Shown here one piece after another: positions 49,624 to 58,859 of a stretch of 64,000 nt of DNA (within the stretch, counting starts at the first letter, position 1; each line of letters begins with the position of its first letter). The stretch lies in assembly GCA_036489775.1 (NCBI GenBank), contig DASXFC010000006.1, positions 1 through 64,000 of the forward strand, read 5' to 3'. Source of the DNA: Bog-473 sp036489775. Its GTDB lineage: Bacteria > Actinomycetota > Acidimicrobiia > Acidimicrobiales > RAAP-2. A program made the position numbers and the translations under genes. The notes under the pieces were generated by a model. That model made no database searches. It saw only the letters and a program-made list of their open reading frames with translations, and was not told where the DNA came from.

Positions 49624-51332
49624 GAACTCACCCGATGACTGACCGAGCCGGCGCACATCGGCGCCGGCGTGACAGGGCCGGGGCGGGCGGTCGGTGGCGA
49701 GGTGAAGTGGTACAGCAGGATCGAACCTCCGAGAGTGCCGACCGGACAGTAGCCACGCAGCCAGGCCAGCGAGTGGCGATCGGCGCTGGTCAGGTCGCTG
49801 GCCGATGCCGCCACCCAGCCGGTGATCGTGGGCGGTGACGCTCCGACCAGCGACCGCGACCCCGGTATCTGCGCCGTACCGAGACCCCGTGGCCCGAAAT
49901 AGGCCACGTAGGGAAGGTGCGTCCGGCTCCACGACACCAACGCACCGAAGTCCTGACCCCAGTCGACGTTGGAGTCGGTGGCCACCCGGTAGGAGGGCCG
50001 GAAGGGTGGCGCCGTGTAGGCAATCGAGTGCGGGAACGACGTCGCCAGGGCCGCCGCGGCGGCGGCCAGCACCACGGCTAACGCCACCGTCATCAGCCGC
50101 CGCCCGGCCAGCAGGGCGACCGGCGAGGCCAGCACACACCACAGGGCGATCGAGGGCAGGAGATAGCGGGCGCCCAGCGTCTTGGGATTGGTGAGCTCGA
50201 ACACGAACAGCACCAGAGCGGGCAGCGCCACCGCGGCCAGGGCGTAGCGCCAGACCGTCACGTCCACCCGATGGCTCCGGGCCAGGGCGATCAGGGTGAT
50301 GGTCCCCAGCACCAGCAGCAGGAGGACCGGAGTGGAGAGCTTCACCAGCAGCGTGGCCGGCCAGAACCACACGCTGATGCCCGACCAGGCCTGACCCAAC
50401 AGGAAGCCGGGCGACCCACCGGTGTCATGGCTCCCGAGGTATCGGATCCCGTCCACATAGGCGTGCGGGAAGATCAGCCACGGGTGCAGGACCGACGCCG
50501 GGTCGACCACCACGTAGCTGACCCAGAGCACCAGCCAGGTCACCACCGCCACCCCAACCGCGGGCACCATCAACGACCACCGCCGTTGCCCGCGACGCCA
50601 ACCGGCGATCACCATCACGGCCGCAACCAATGCCGCCAATAGCAACCCGGTGTCCTGGGCCGCCACGGCCAACCCGCAGGCCAGGCCCAGCCACACCGCC
50701 GCCGGCCGGGAGCGCTGCCGCAGCCAGCGCACCAAGGTGAGCGACACCAGCACGCAGGTCAGCGCAGAGGGCATGTCCACGCCGTCGAGGTGTCCGATGC
50801 CGAGCACCAGCGGGGACAACAACCACAACAGCGCGGCCACCAGCCCGGCCCACGGACCGAACAACATCGACGCCAGCGCGAACAGCGCAAGGCCGACCGC
50901 GGCCGTCTCGAGCAAGGGCACCAGTCGCGACGCCACCGTCACCGCATGCATCTTCCCGGCGCGCAACTGCGCGTCGACGAAGCGGGCGCTGTAGCTGCGC
51001 TCGTCGTTGAGATTCCAGTGCCCGTCGGCCGGCACCACCGGCTGGACGGCCAACACCGGCAGCACCGCCAGCACCTTGAAGAGCGGCGGGTGCTCGTCGT
51101 TGATCTCTACGTCGTGGTGCAGCACGGTGGCGACACCCGAGGCCACGTAGACCGGCTCGTCGTAGGTGGCCGAGTCCCACCAGGCTTCGAGGCCACCGAG
51201 CACCAGGAAGGCGATGACCGCGCCGAGCAAAAGGCAGCGCCCCATCCAGGCCATTCGCGCCGATCCCCAGCTTGCACTCAGGAACGAGGACCCCAGCAGG
51301 TCGTCCGCTTGCCCTGACGACGATGAGGTCAT
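49620..51332 (-). CDS. GT39-like (PMT/ArnT type) membrane glycosyltransferase
   Basis: A 570-residue membrane protein with about eleven segments. The catalytic first loop reads WWDSATYDEPVYVASG and INDEHPPLFKVLAVLP; the Asp-Glu pairs and HPPL/K are typical of the GT-C superfamily that uses polyprenyl-phosphate sugars. A large C-terminal soluble region follows with RVATDSNVDWGQDFGALVSW. It likely adds a sugar outside the membrane; donor and acceptor are unknown. ATG at 51332 is my choice; one at 51353 is possible, and neither has a clear ribosome site. Confidence 0.85.
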   Translation of the reverse strand: MTSSSSGQADDLLGSSFLSASWGSARMAWMGRCLLLGAVIAFLVLGGLEAWWDSATYDEPVYVASGVATVLHHDVEINDEHPPLFKVLAVLPVLAVQPVVPADGHWNLNDERSYSARFVDAQLRAGKMHAVTVASRLVPLLETAAVGLALFALASMLFGPWAGLVAALLWLLSPLVLGIGHLDGVDMPSALTCVLVSLTLVRWLRQRSRPAAVWLGLACGLAVAAQDTGLLLAALVAAVMVIAGWRRGQRRWSLMVPAVGVAVVTWLVLWVSYVVVDPASVLHPWLIFPHAYVDGIRYLGSHDTGGSPGFLLGQAWSGISVWFWPATLLVKLSTPVLLLLVLGTITLIALARSHRVDVTVWRYALAAVALPALVLFVFELTNPKTLGARYLLPSIALWCVLASPVALLAGRRLMTVALAVVLAAAAAALATSFPHSIAYTAPPFRPSYRVATDSNVDWGQDFGALVSWSRTHLPYVAYFGPRGLGTAQIPGSRSLVGASPPTITGWVAASASDLTSADRHSLAWLRGYCPVGTLGGSILLYHFTSPPTARPGPVTPAPMCAGSVSHRVSS

Positions 51333-51448
51333 GGGGTTAGGATTGTCACACATTCGTAATCAAGAGGCCCTGACCAGGTCGTCTCTGATTGCCCCTCATC
51401 TTCGGCTCAGGCGTGCACGAGCCAGAACCCAGGACTCCCCCAGCGCAG

Positions 51449-52522
51449 ATGACCCCGGCCGACGACACCAACGCACCCAGACTGGAGCTGGCTCCAGCCG
51501 GTGCGCTCACGCCGCGGGTAAAGCGTTCATTCGGCACCTGGGTCCACTACCGCTTCACCGAACCCAAGGTCCTCCGGGTGACCTGGGGCTGGGTCGTCCT
51601 CGTCGCCACGCTGGTTGTCTACTTCTTCGTGGCCGGGATCCCATGGTCATTGGACTGGGTCTTCATCTACATCATGGCCGGGCTCATCATCTCGAGCCTG
51701 GGCAGCGGCGTGCGCTGGAAGCGAATGCTGGCCGACTGGCTGCCGCTGTTCCTGGTGCTCTGGGGCTACGGCCTGCTCCGCGGCTACGCCGCACACACCC
51801 TCTGGGGTCCCCTCGTCAAGCCCCAGGTGTGGCTCGATACGCACCTGTGGGGCGTCGATCCCACCGTGCAACTCCAGAAGTGGCTCTACTCGCCCGGTCT
51901 GCACTTCTGGGACTACATCTGCTGGTGCGTCTACATGAGCCACTTCTTCGCGTCGTTCATCATCGCCGCCGTGTTGTGGAAGACGAACCACGAGAAGTTC
52001 CGGCGCTACGTGCCCCTCTTCGTCGGCCTCACCTTCATCGGTTACATCACCTACGTGCTCTATCCGGCCATGCCCCCGTGGATGGCGGGCGACCCTTCCA
52101 TGGGCTTCCACTACATCCCCCAGGTCACCCGCATCATCCCGATTGTGCTGGACCACCTGCACTTCCACACCGGGGCGGCCATCTTCACCGGTGGCAGCAA
52201 GTTCGACAACAACGTCGCCGCCATGCCGTCACTGCACGCCGCCTACACGATGCTCATCTGCGTCTTCTTCTGGAAGGGATCGAGCAACAAGAAGCGGGTG
52301 ATCCTGGCCGCCTACCCGATCGCCATGGCCTTCACCCTCGTCTACACCGGCGAACACTTTGCGGCCGACATCTTCGTCGGGTGGATCTACGCCATCGCCA
52401 CCTGGTACTTCGGCTCGAAGCTCCTGGACCGGTGGGCAGCCCGACGGGCGAGGCGACAACTGCTGCAGAGATCGGACAACGAGCTCGACGAAGCCGACCT
52501 CGACTCGGCCATCGCCATGTGA
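51449..52522 (+). CDS. PAP2-superfamily membrane enzyme (inositol phosphorylceramide synthase-like)
   Basis: A protein of about 357 residues with six membrane segments. The PAP2 active site is NVAAMPSLHAAYTML (Ser-x-His) and YTGEHFAADIFVGW (His-x3-Asp). FRRYVPLFVGLTFIGYITYVLYPAMPPWM precedes it. This layout fits the AUR1/IPC-synthase-like branch, enzymes that move phospho-head groups on lipids. The start is uncertain: TTG at 51389, GTG at 51413 and ATG at 51449 are all in frame with poor ribosome sites. Confidence 0.85.
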   Translation: MTPADDTNAPRLELAPAGALTPRVKRSFGTWVHYRFTEPKVLRVTWGWVVLVATLVVYFFVAGIPWSLDWVFIYIMAGLIISSLGSGVRWKRMLADWLPLFLVLWGYGLLRGYAAHTLWGPLVKPQVWLDTHLWGVDPTVQLQKWLYSPGLHFWDYICWCVYMSHFFASFIIAAVLWKTNHEKFRRYVPLFVGLTFIGYITYVLYPAMPPWMAGDPSMGFHYIPQVTRIIPIVLDHLHFHTGAAIFTGGSKFDNNVAAMPSLHAAYTMLICVFFWKGSSNKKRVILAAYPIAMAFTLVYTGEHFAADIFVGWIYAIATWYFGSKLLDRWAARRARRQLLQRSDNELDEADLDSAIAM

Positions 52523-52550
52523 TCCGGGCGCCCAACCGGCCGCCCGTCAC

Positions 52551-52841
52551 TCAAGCCTGGGTGACCTCGATGCCCTTCCAGAAAGCGACCCGGCCGGTGA
52601 TCTCCTTGGCCGCATCCTTCGGCTCGGGGTAGTACCAAGCGGCGTCGGCATTCCGGTGCCCATCCACCACGACGTCGTAGTAGCTGGCCTCCCCTTTCCA
52701 GGGACAGGTCGTGTGCGTGTCCGTGGGCTCGAGTACGGCTCCGGTGACGGCGCTCTCGGGGAAGTAGTGGTTGCCCTCCACCACGACGGTGTCGTCGCTC
52801 CGGGCAATCTCAGTCCCCTCATGGGTGGCAATGACGGTCAT
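52551..52841 (-). CDS. DUF427 family protein
   Basis: A 96-residue beta-rich protein. TTCPWKGEASYYDVVVDGH and WYYPEPKDAAKEITGRVAFW are the defining blocks of DUF427, whose function is unknown. ATG at 52841 (MTVIATHEGTEIARSDDT) is the family start; the frame is open about 100 bases more. It is divergent from egtB. Confidence 0.93.
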   Translation of the reverse strand: MTVIATHEGTEIARSDDTVVVEGNHYFPESAVTGAVLEPTDTHTTCPWKGEASYYDVVVDGHRNADAAWYYPEPKDAAKEITGRVAFWKGIEVTQA

Positions 52842-53004
52842 GAATCGAGCGTAAAGGCATCCGCCCCAGGAACGTGCAGCCTGAATTCCCGGTGAAATCC
52901 GTCCCGCGCGCGCTGAATCGACACACCTCCTGGGTATGGTCATCCGATCGGACGAGCCAGGTTTGCTGGCACCCGCGCTCCTGAGCGCCGAAGGGACGGT
53001 TCTG

Positions 53005-54267
53005 ATGGCCGAGGATGAGCGGCGAACGACACCGGCGGAACTGACACCCTTCTACGCGGCTGTCCGTGAAACGACCGAACGGTTGGCCGCGCCCCTCAGC
53101 CCCGAGGATCAGACGGTGCAGTCGATGCCCGACGTCAGCCCGACCAAGTGGCACCGGGCCCACACCACCTGGTTCTTCGAGACTTTCATCTTGGCTTCGT
53201 ACGCCGAGGGCTACCGGCTCTACGACGATGACTTCCCCTACATCTTCAACTCGTACTACGAAGCGCTGGGTGACCGGCACCCGCGTACCCAGCGCGGGCT
53301 GCTGTCCCGGCCCGGCGTCGAAGAGATCTCGCAGTACCGGCGCAGCGTCGACGCCGCCATGGAGACACTGCTGGCCACGCTGGACGAGCCCGGCCTGGCC
53401 GACCTGGTCACGCTGGGGCTCCACCATGAGCAACAGCATCAGGAGCTCCTGCTCATGGACATCAAGCACGTGCTGTCCTGCAATCCGCTCCGGCCGGCCT
53501 ACCTGCCCTCGACCACCACGACGACCACCAGTGAGTCACCGCCCAAGGCCGAATGGATCGAACGGCCTGAAGGACTGGTCGAGATCGGGCACAACGGCGT
53601 CGGCTTCGGCTTCGATAACGAATTCCCCCGCCACAAGGACTACCGGCCGCCCTTCGCTCTGGCCGATCGGCCGGTGACCAACGGCGAATGGCTGTCTTTC
53701 ATAGAAGACGACGGCTACCACCGGCCCGAGGTCTGGCTCTCCGACGGCTGGGCCACCGTCAACCTGCAGGGCTGGGAAGCACCGCTCTACTGGTACCTCG
53801 ACCCCGACTCCAAGGTCTGGTACCAGTTCACGCTGTCGGGGCTCAAGCCGGTGGATCCGAACGAGCCGGTCTGTCACGTCAGCTACTACGAAGCCGATGC
53901 CTTCGCCCACTGGACCGGACGGCGCCTGCCCACCGAGACCGAGTGGGAGAACGTGGCGGTCGACGTGGCCGCAGGCGACAACTTCCTAGGCCAGGGCGCC
54001 CCCCACCCCCGCCCGGCCATCACCACCAACGCCATGCTCGGCGACGTGTGGGAGTGGACCTCGAGTGACTACACCCCCTACCCCGGCTTCCGGACCGCGC
54101 CGGGGGCGGTCGGCGAATACAACGGCAAGTTCATGGTGAGCCAGTACGTGCTGCGCGGTGGTTGTTGCGCCACCCCGCCCGGCCATACCCGGATCACGTA
54201 TCGCAACTTCTTCCCGCCCGCCGCGCGTTGGGCCTTCAGTGGCGTGCGCCTGGCCCGGGATCCCTGA
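53005..54267 (+). CDS. egtB: EgtB, ergothioneine sulfoxide synthase
   Basis: A 420-residue non-haem iron enzyme that joins a cysteine-type sulphur donor to hercynine. An N-terminal DinB-like domain holds the iron histidines: WHRAH near residue 50 and HHEQQHQELL at residues 140-149. The C-terminal FGE-sulfatase domain includes FGFDNEFPRHKDY, PVTNGEWLSFIEDDGY, RLPTETEWE and GGCCATPPGHTRITYRNFFPP. ATG at 53005 has GAAGGG upstream; an ATG at 52936 is less likely. egtD follows after 5 bases. Confidence 0.93.
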   Translation: MAEDERRTTPAELTPFYAAVRETTERLAAPLSPEDQTVQSMPDVSPTKWHRAHTTWFFETFILASYAEGYRLYDDDFPYIFNSYYEALGDRHPRTQRGLLSRPGVEEISQYRRSVDAAMETLLATLDEPGLADLVTLGLHHEQQHQELLLMDIKHVLSCNPLRPAYLPSTTTTTTSESPPKAEWIERPEGLVEIGHNGVGFGFDNEFPRHKDYRPPFALADRPVTNGEWLSFIEDDGYHRPEVWLSDGWATVNLQGWEAPLYWYLDPDSKVWYQFTLSGLKPVDPNEPVCHVSYYEADAFAHWTGRRLPTETEWENVAVDVAAGDNFLGQGAPHPRPAITTNAMLGDVWEWTSSDYTPYPGFRTAPGAVGEYNGKFMVSQYVLRGGCCATPPGHTRITYRNFFPPAARWAFSGVRLARDP

Positions 54268-54272
54268 GCACT

Positions 54273-55244
54273 ATGACCTACACCATCGACGTCCACCTCT
54301 CGCCCGAGGATGTCCGAAGCCAGATGGAGGCCGACGCCATTCGCGGTCTGCAGGCGGTCGAGAAATCGATCCCGCCGGTCTGGTTCTACGACGAACGGGG
54401 CAGCGTCCTCTTCGAGGAGATCACGCAACTTCCCGAGTACTACCCGACCCGGGCCGAACGCCGGCTGCTCGAACTGCACGCTCCGGCCATCGCCCGGATG
54501 GCCCAGGCCGACACGCTGGTCGAGCTGGGTGCCGGTTCCTGCAACAAGACGCGGGTGATTCTCGATGCCCTCGAATCGTCGGGCACACTGGCGCGCTACG
54601 TCCCGTTTGACGTCAGCGACGACTTCCTCCGCGATGCCGCTTCGACCTTGAGCGACGAGTACGAGTCGTTGGCGGTGCACCTGGTCATCGGCGACTTCCT
54701 CCAGCACCTGCCCCAGATCCCCGACGAGGGGCGACGGATGGTGGCCTTCCTGGGCGGGACCCTGGGCAACCTCAACCCCGAGCAGCGATCCCGTTTCTTC
54801 TTCGACCTCAACTGCACCATGTCGGCCGACGACACGTTGCTCCTCGGTACCGACCTGGTCAAGGACCGGCGGCGCCTGGTGGCGGCCTACGACGACTCGG
54901 CCGGCGTGACGGCCGAGTTCAACCGCAACGTGCTGCGCGTGTTGAACGCACAGTTGGGTGGGGACTTCGTGCCCGAACGCTTCACCCACGTGGCCCGCTG
55001 GAACGAACTCGATCAGTGGATCGAGATGCGGCTGCGAGCCACCGAGAGCCACGACGTCACCTTGACCGGTGCCGGCATCACTGTCCATTTCGAGCAGGGC
55101 GAGGACCTCCTGACCGAGATCAGCGCCAAGTTCACACCTGAGGGCATCGCGGCCGAGTTGACGGAGGCCAACTTCGTGGTCGAGCAGATGTGGGGTGGCG
55201 AGGAGGGCGAGTTCCTCCTGACACTGGCCCATCCCTACTGCTAA
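54273..55244 (+). CDS. egtD: EgtD, L-histidine N-alpha-methyltransferase
   Basis: A 323-residue SAM enzyme that trimethylates histidine to hercynine, the first step of ergothioneine synthesis. FEEITQLPEYYPTRAE (residues ~47-62) and VELGAGSCNKTRVILDAL (residues ~83-100) are the family and SAM motifs; LGGTLGNLNPEQR follows. It is translated directly after egtB. No egtA, egtC or egtE is in this window. Confidence 0.95.
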   Translation: MTYTIDVHLSPEDVRSQMEADAIRGLQAVEKSIPPVWFYDERGSVLFEEITQLPEYYPTRAERRLLELHAPAIARMAQADTLVELGAGSCNKTRVILDALESSGTLARYVPFDVSDDFLRDAASTLSDEYESLAVHLVIGDFLQHLPQIPDEGRRMVAFLGGTLGNLNPEQRSRFFFDLNCTMSADDTLLLGTDLVKDRRRLVAAYDDSAGVTAEFNRNVLRVLNAQLGGDFVPERFTHVARWNELDQWIEMRLRATESHDVTLTGAGITVHFEQGEDLLTEISAKFTPEGIAAELTEANFVVEQMWGGEEGEFLLTLAHPYC

Positions 55245-55254
55245 ACGGGGCCTC

Positions 55255-55863
55255 TCAGTCGTCGCTGAATTCCAGGAACGGGGACGGCGGCAGGTACTCC
55301 GCTGGCACTTCCTTGACTTTGCGGTAGTTCTCGACGACGGCCGCGTTCGACACGCCGCCGAGATCGGCGAAGACGCTGCACAGGGCCAGCTCTCGGGTAT
55401 CGGCAAAGCAACCGACCAGCGGCCGCTCGCCGGCGGCGTAACAGAGGTGGTCACCGACCTCCATGCGACCGACCAGGTAGTACTCCGCGCCCCGGGGATC
55501 CACCCCGACCCGGCGGCACACCATCAGGTGATCGTCACCGTCGGTCAGGGTGTAGACGACCTCGTCCCCCGTCCCGAGCTGTCCGCGCGAGGAATCCGGC
55601 TCGTCGCGGTGGAGGCGTTGGTGGCGCCGGTACTTCATGACCCAGATGGCCATCGGTGGAATGGTCGAATCGGGGTCGGGGTCGTCGTCCTCCAAGGAGG
55701 TGGACTTGCTCGGGTGATAGACGACCCTGGGCGAGCCGTAGAGAAGGGACGCCCCAGGGGACCGCCGAGCTCCGAGTCCGAATCCCAGCCCCGGGTCGTT
55801 CGGCAAGTCGTCGATCGAACCTTGGTCCCCGCCGTCCTCGTTCTGCCCGTTCTCCTCGGTCAC
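55255..55863 (-). CDS. Unknown soluble protein coupled to the YfhO-type gene
   Basis: A 202-residue protein I do not recognise. The first ~65 residues are acidic and disordered; the rest has strong beta character (DEVVYTLTDGDDHLMVCRRVGV, EYYLVGRMEVGDHLCYA) and ends LPPSPFLEFSDD. No membrane segment is evident. GTG at 55863 overlaps the YfhO gene stop as GTGA, so the two are likely made together. It is convergent with egtD by 10 bases. Confidence 0.75.
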   Translation of the reverse strand: MTEENGQNEDGGDQGSIDDLPNDPGLGFGLGARRSPGASLLYGSPRVVYHPSKSTSLEDDDPDPDSTIPPMAIWVMKYRRHQRLHRDEPDSSRGQLGTGDEVVYTLTDGDDHLMVCRRVGVDPRGAEYYLVGRMEVGDHLCYAAGERPLVGCFADTRELALCSVFADLGGVSNAAVVENYRKVKEVPAEYLPPSPFLEFSDD

Positions 55864-58682
55864 ACCGCAACGCTCCGGGCCAGGCGGCGGCGCATTCGGC
55901 GCACCGCCATCAGCAGCAGGGCGGCCAACAAGAATCCGACACCGGCCAGGCTCACCACGATGGCGACCACCATATGGGGCGGGACGTACCTGAAGGTCAC
56001 GACGTCGTCACCGGGCGGCACCACCACCTGCTGCACCAGGCCGTGATGGGTGACCTTGAGCTGTTCGGTGTGCCGGCCGTTGACGGTGACGCTCCCGTGC
56101 CACCCGCCATCCCAGGCCACGTCGCGCACGATGGTGAGTGGCTGATTGGCATCGACCTTCACGGTCTCGATCTTGGTCTGGTTCTTCGTTACCTCGAGCG
56201 ATGGGCCGTGCCGGCCACCGGGTAGCAGCGAGTAGATCGGCGTCGGCGGGATGGTCCGTGCGAAGAGCGTGTAGCCCTCCACCCCCCCGACATCCCGCCA
56301 ACGGGGCGAACGCAAGGCCGCCGAGAGTGACCCGTCGAGCTCGAAGGCTCGAGAATCCACCTGCACCGTCCCCTGGAAACCATTCACTGTTCCCAACATG
56401 ACCTGCATGGCCAGGCCGACACCGCTGGGGGCGGTGGCTCGCCCCAGCGCCGACGTACCCGGTGGGATGAGCGAGCCGGTGACCTGGGTCGCTCCGGTGT
56501 CGACTTCAGTCGGCGGACCCCAGGTCACGGCGTCGCTGGCGCCATCGATCAACCCGAAACGCACGACCGCCGCCGTGGCCGGCTGGGCGAAGAGCAAGGA
56601 GGCCGATGACGGTGCCACCGACTCGCCGAAAAACCAGGTGGAGGTGTGGCCAGCGGCCAATGTCCCGCGTGGCCCCGGATAGAAGGGGTAAGCGCTGTCC
56701 TGATAGTTCGCTTTGGTCCCAAGTGGCAGCTCGGGATCACCGCCACGGCTCTCGGGCAGCTGCTTGACCTGGGTCAAACCGGCCGGCACCCCGTCGATCG
56801 GGACCATGAAGTACTCGGGGACGGTGGCCACGTCTTGGAGGTCCAGACCGGCCAGTGTCCCCGCTTTCAACTGCGCGACGTTCACGTCCCCCGGTGTGTG
56901 GGTGTTGGTCAGCGTGCTGTAGTCGCCGTTGACGATGGAGGCGTAGCCACCGATCGAAGGCAGGTGGGCCAAGATGTTGAGGTCGTAGATCCCCAGGTCT
57001 TCGGTGCCGTAGCCCTCGGGGTCGTAGGCCACATAGCGCCCGCCCGGCCCCAGATGCTCACCGATGAAGTGCTCGATGGGCGACGATCCGGCCAGGACCG
57101 TGTTGGACGGGGCCGACGCCAACTGGCCGGTGGCGGCCACGAAGCCGATGTCCAAGACGACGAACACGGCGACGACACCGATCCACACGCCCGAAGAGAT
57201 CCGGGGTCGAACCCACACCAGGAGCGCCGCCACTGCACCGACGATCAAGGCGACCAGACAAGCCTCGTGCAGGGTGCGGACGAAGCTCGGGTGGGACGTC
57301 AACCCGTTCACTGCGTGGAGCAGTGAGGCCGGTGAGGTCCAGCCCCAGATCAGCAGGGCCCCGGCCAGCGCGGCCGGCACGACGCCGACGGCTCGGTCGT
57401 ACCAGCGCCAGCTGGCCCACCGCGTACTGACCTCGCCCACCGGCCCGACGGCGACACCACCACCACCCCCATCGACGGCGACCGCACCCACACCAGCACC
57501 AGCACCAGCCCCGACCGGCGCCACATCCCGGTCCAACCAGCCGGCGAAGAGCACGCACACCGCCATCGAAACGTCGATCATGTTGCGACTCTGCAGCCGC
57601 TGGTGGCCGTAGAGGGGCAAGGCGTTGAAGAGGTGTTCGAGGGGCGTGTGGCTGCCCAGGGCCAGCAGGATCCCGACGAAGCCGCAGAGATACCAGGTCA
57701 GGCGGTCGCGCCGGGCCAGACGGCTGGGCCAGTGCGGGTGGAGCAGGGCGATGATGGCGATGATCGGCAGCAGCCCGAAGTAGAGACCGACTTCGGGCAG
57801 GTTGTAGGAGCCGAAGAAGTACGAGAATCCAGCGTGGCCGTAGCCACCCAGCAGGTACGGCACCACCGACATCAAGCTGTAGGGCGGCGGGAAGCTGCCG
57901 GCGGTGGCGTAGGCGTACCCATTGGCACCGCGCTGCGAATTGGCGATGAAGTTCAGCCCGGGTAGCCACTGCACCGTGGCGATGGACAGCCCCAGGGCGG
58001 CGCCCAACCCGGCCCGGGTCAGCACCCTCCACCAGCGCGACCAGTCGATGCCGGCGGTGAAGACGGCATAGACCACCAGCAAGATCGCCTCGTCGAGCAT
58101 GGCCTCGGGCGCCCCACCCAAGATCACGGTGGCCAGTCCCCCACCGAGCAGCAGCGACCAGCGCCAGCGCCCGTCGCGCACGATGTGCAGCACGGCCAGG
58201 AGCATCCAGGGCAGGGCGGCGAAGCCCTCGGTCATGTCGAGATGGTTGACCTGGCTGAACACGGTCCCGGCGAACGTGAAGGTGATGGCGGCCACCACCC
58301 CGGCTCGGGGCGAGATGCGCAGTGCCCGCAGGTAGGCGTACATCCCGGTGCCGATCACCGCGAACAGCGTCACCATGGTGGCCAGCCAGGCCGCCCGGGC
58401 CGGCAGCACGATGAAGAAACCGACCAGTGGATAGAAGGCACCGGCGTTGAACCCGGCCAGCAGCGGCGACCCGCTGAAGATGTACTGGTTCCAGTAGGGC
58501 AGCTGACCCTGGCGCAACAGCGACCCGGTCAGGACGTGCAGGGGGTAGTTCTGCTGGACGTTGTCGCCCGTCATGAGCAGCTTGCCCCAGCCCAGGTCGG
58601 GCACGATGAAGACGGCCGCCGGCAGCGCGATCAGCACGACGTAGGGCCACAGCGGTCCTACATGTGCTCGAAGTCGGTCCAC
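55860..58682 (-). CDS. YfhO family large membrane protein (probable GT-C glycosyltransferase)
   Basis: A 940-residue membrane protein with about a dozen segments in the first ~520 residues and a large extracytoplasmic C-terminal region ending in one more segment. TGDNVQQNYPLHVLTGSLLRQGQLPYWNQYIFSGSPLLAG near the N-terminus is the YfhO signature, and the loop with EHFIGEHLGPGGRYVAYDPEG fits too. YfhO proteins modify cell-wall teichoic-acid-type polymers in firmicutes; its polymer here is unknown. A Gly/Val-rich cytoplasmic loop lies near residue 395. The start is GTG at 58682. Confidence 0.87.
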   Translation of the reverse strand: MDRLRAHVGPLWPYVVLIALPAAVFIVPDLGWGKLLMTGDNVQQNYPLHVLTGSLLRQGQLPYWNQYIFSGSPLLAGFNAGAFYPLVGFFIVLPARAAWLATMVTLFAVIGTGMYAYLRALRISPRAGVVAAITFTFAGTVFSQVNHLDMTEGFAALPWMLLAVLHIVRDGRWRWSLLLGGGLATVILGGAPEAMLDEAILLVVYAVFTAGIDWSRWWRVLTRAGLGAALGLSIATVQWLPGLNFIANSQRGANGYAYATAGSFPPPYSLMSVVPYLLGGYGHAGFSYFFGSYNLPEVGLYFGLLPIIAIIALLHPHWPSRLARRDRLTWYLCGFVGILLALGSHTPLEHLFNALPLYGHQRLQSRNMIDVSMAVCVLFAGWLDRDVAPVGAGAGAGVGAVAVDGGGGGVAVGPVGEVSTRWASWRWYDRAVGVVPAALAGALLIWGWTSPASLLHAVNGLTSHPSFVRTLHEACLVALIVGAVAALLVWVRPRISSGVWIGVVAVFVVLDIGFVAATGQLASAPSNTVLAGSSPIEHFIGEHLGPGGRYVAYDPEGYGTEDLGIYDLNILAHLPSIGGYASIVNGDYSTLTNTHTPGDVNVAQLKAGTLAGLDLQDVATVPEYFMVPIDGVPAGLTQVKQLPESRGGDPELPLGTKANYQDSAYPFYPGPRGTLAAGHTSTWFFGESVAPSSASLLFAQPATAAVVRFGLIDGASDAVTWGPPTEVDTGATQVTGSLIPPGTSALGRATAPSGVGLAMQVMLGTVNGFQGTVQVDSRAFELDGSLSAALRSPRWRDVGGVEGYTLFARTIPPTPIYSLLPGGRHGPSLEVTKNQTKIETVKVDANQPLTIVRDVAWDGGWHGSVTVNGRHTEQLKVTHHGLVQQVVVPPGDDVVTFRYVPPHMVVAIVVSLAGVGFLLAALLLMAVRRMRRRLARSVAV

Positions 58683-58859
58683 AGGCGGTTCGCAGCTTCC
58701 TCGAGTGGGCGGCGGGGCACCGACGCCTGGATGGGCAGCCCTCGGGCTCGGCAGCGCTGCACCCTACCCGTCCGCCCTGTGCGGTGGCCCCCACTGTCGT
58801 AAAATCCCCAAAACCGTTGACGGCCCATCTGAATCAAACAGAACGGTAGGACATCGAAG

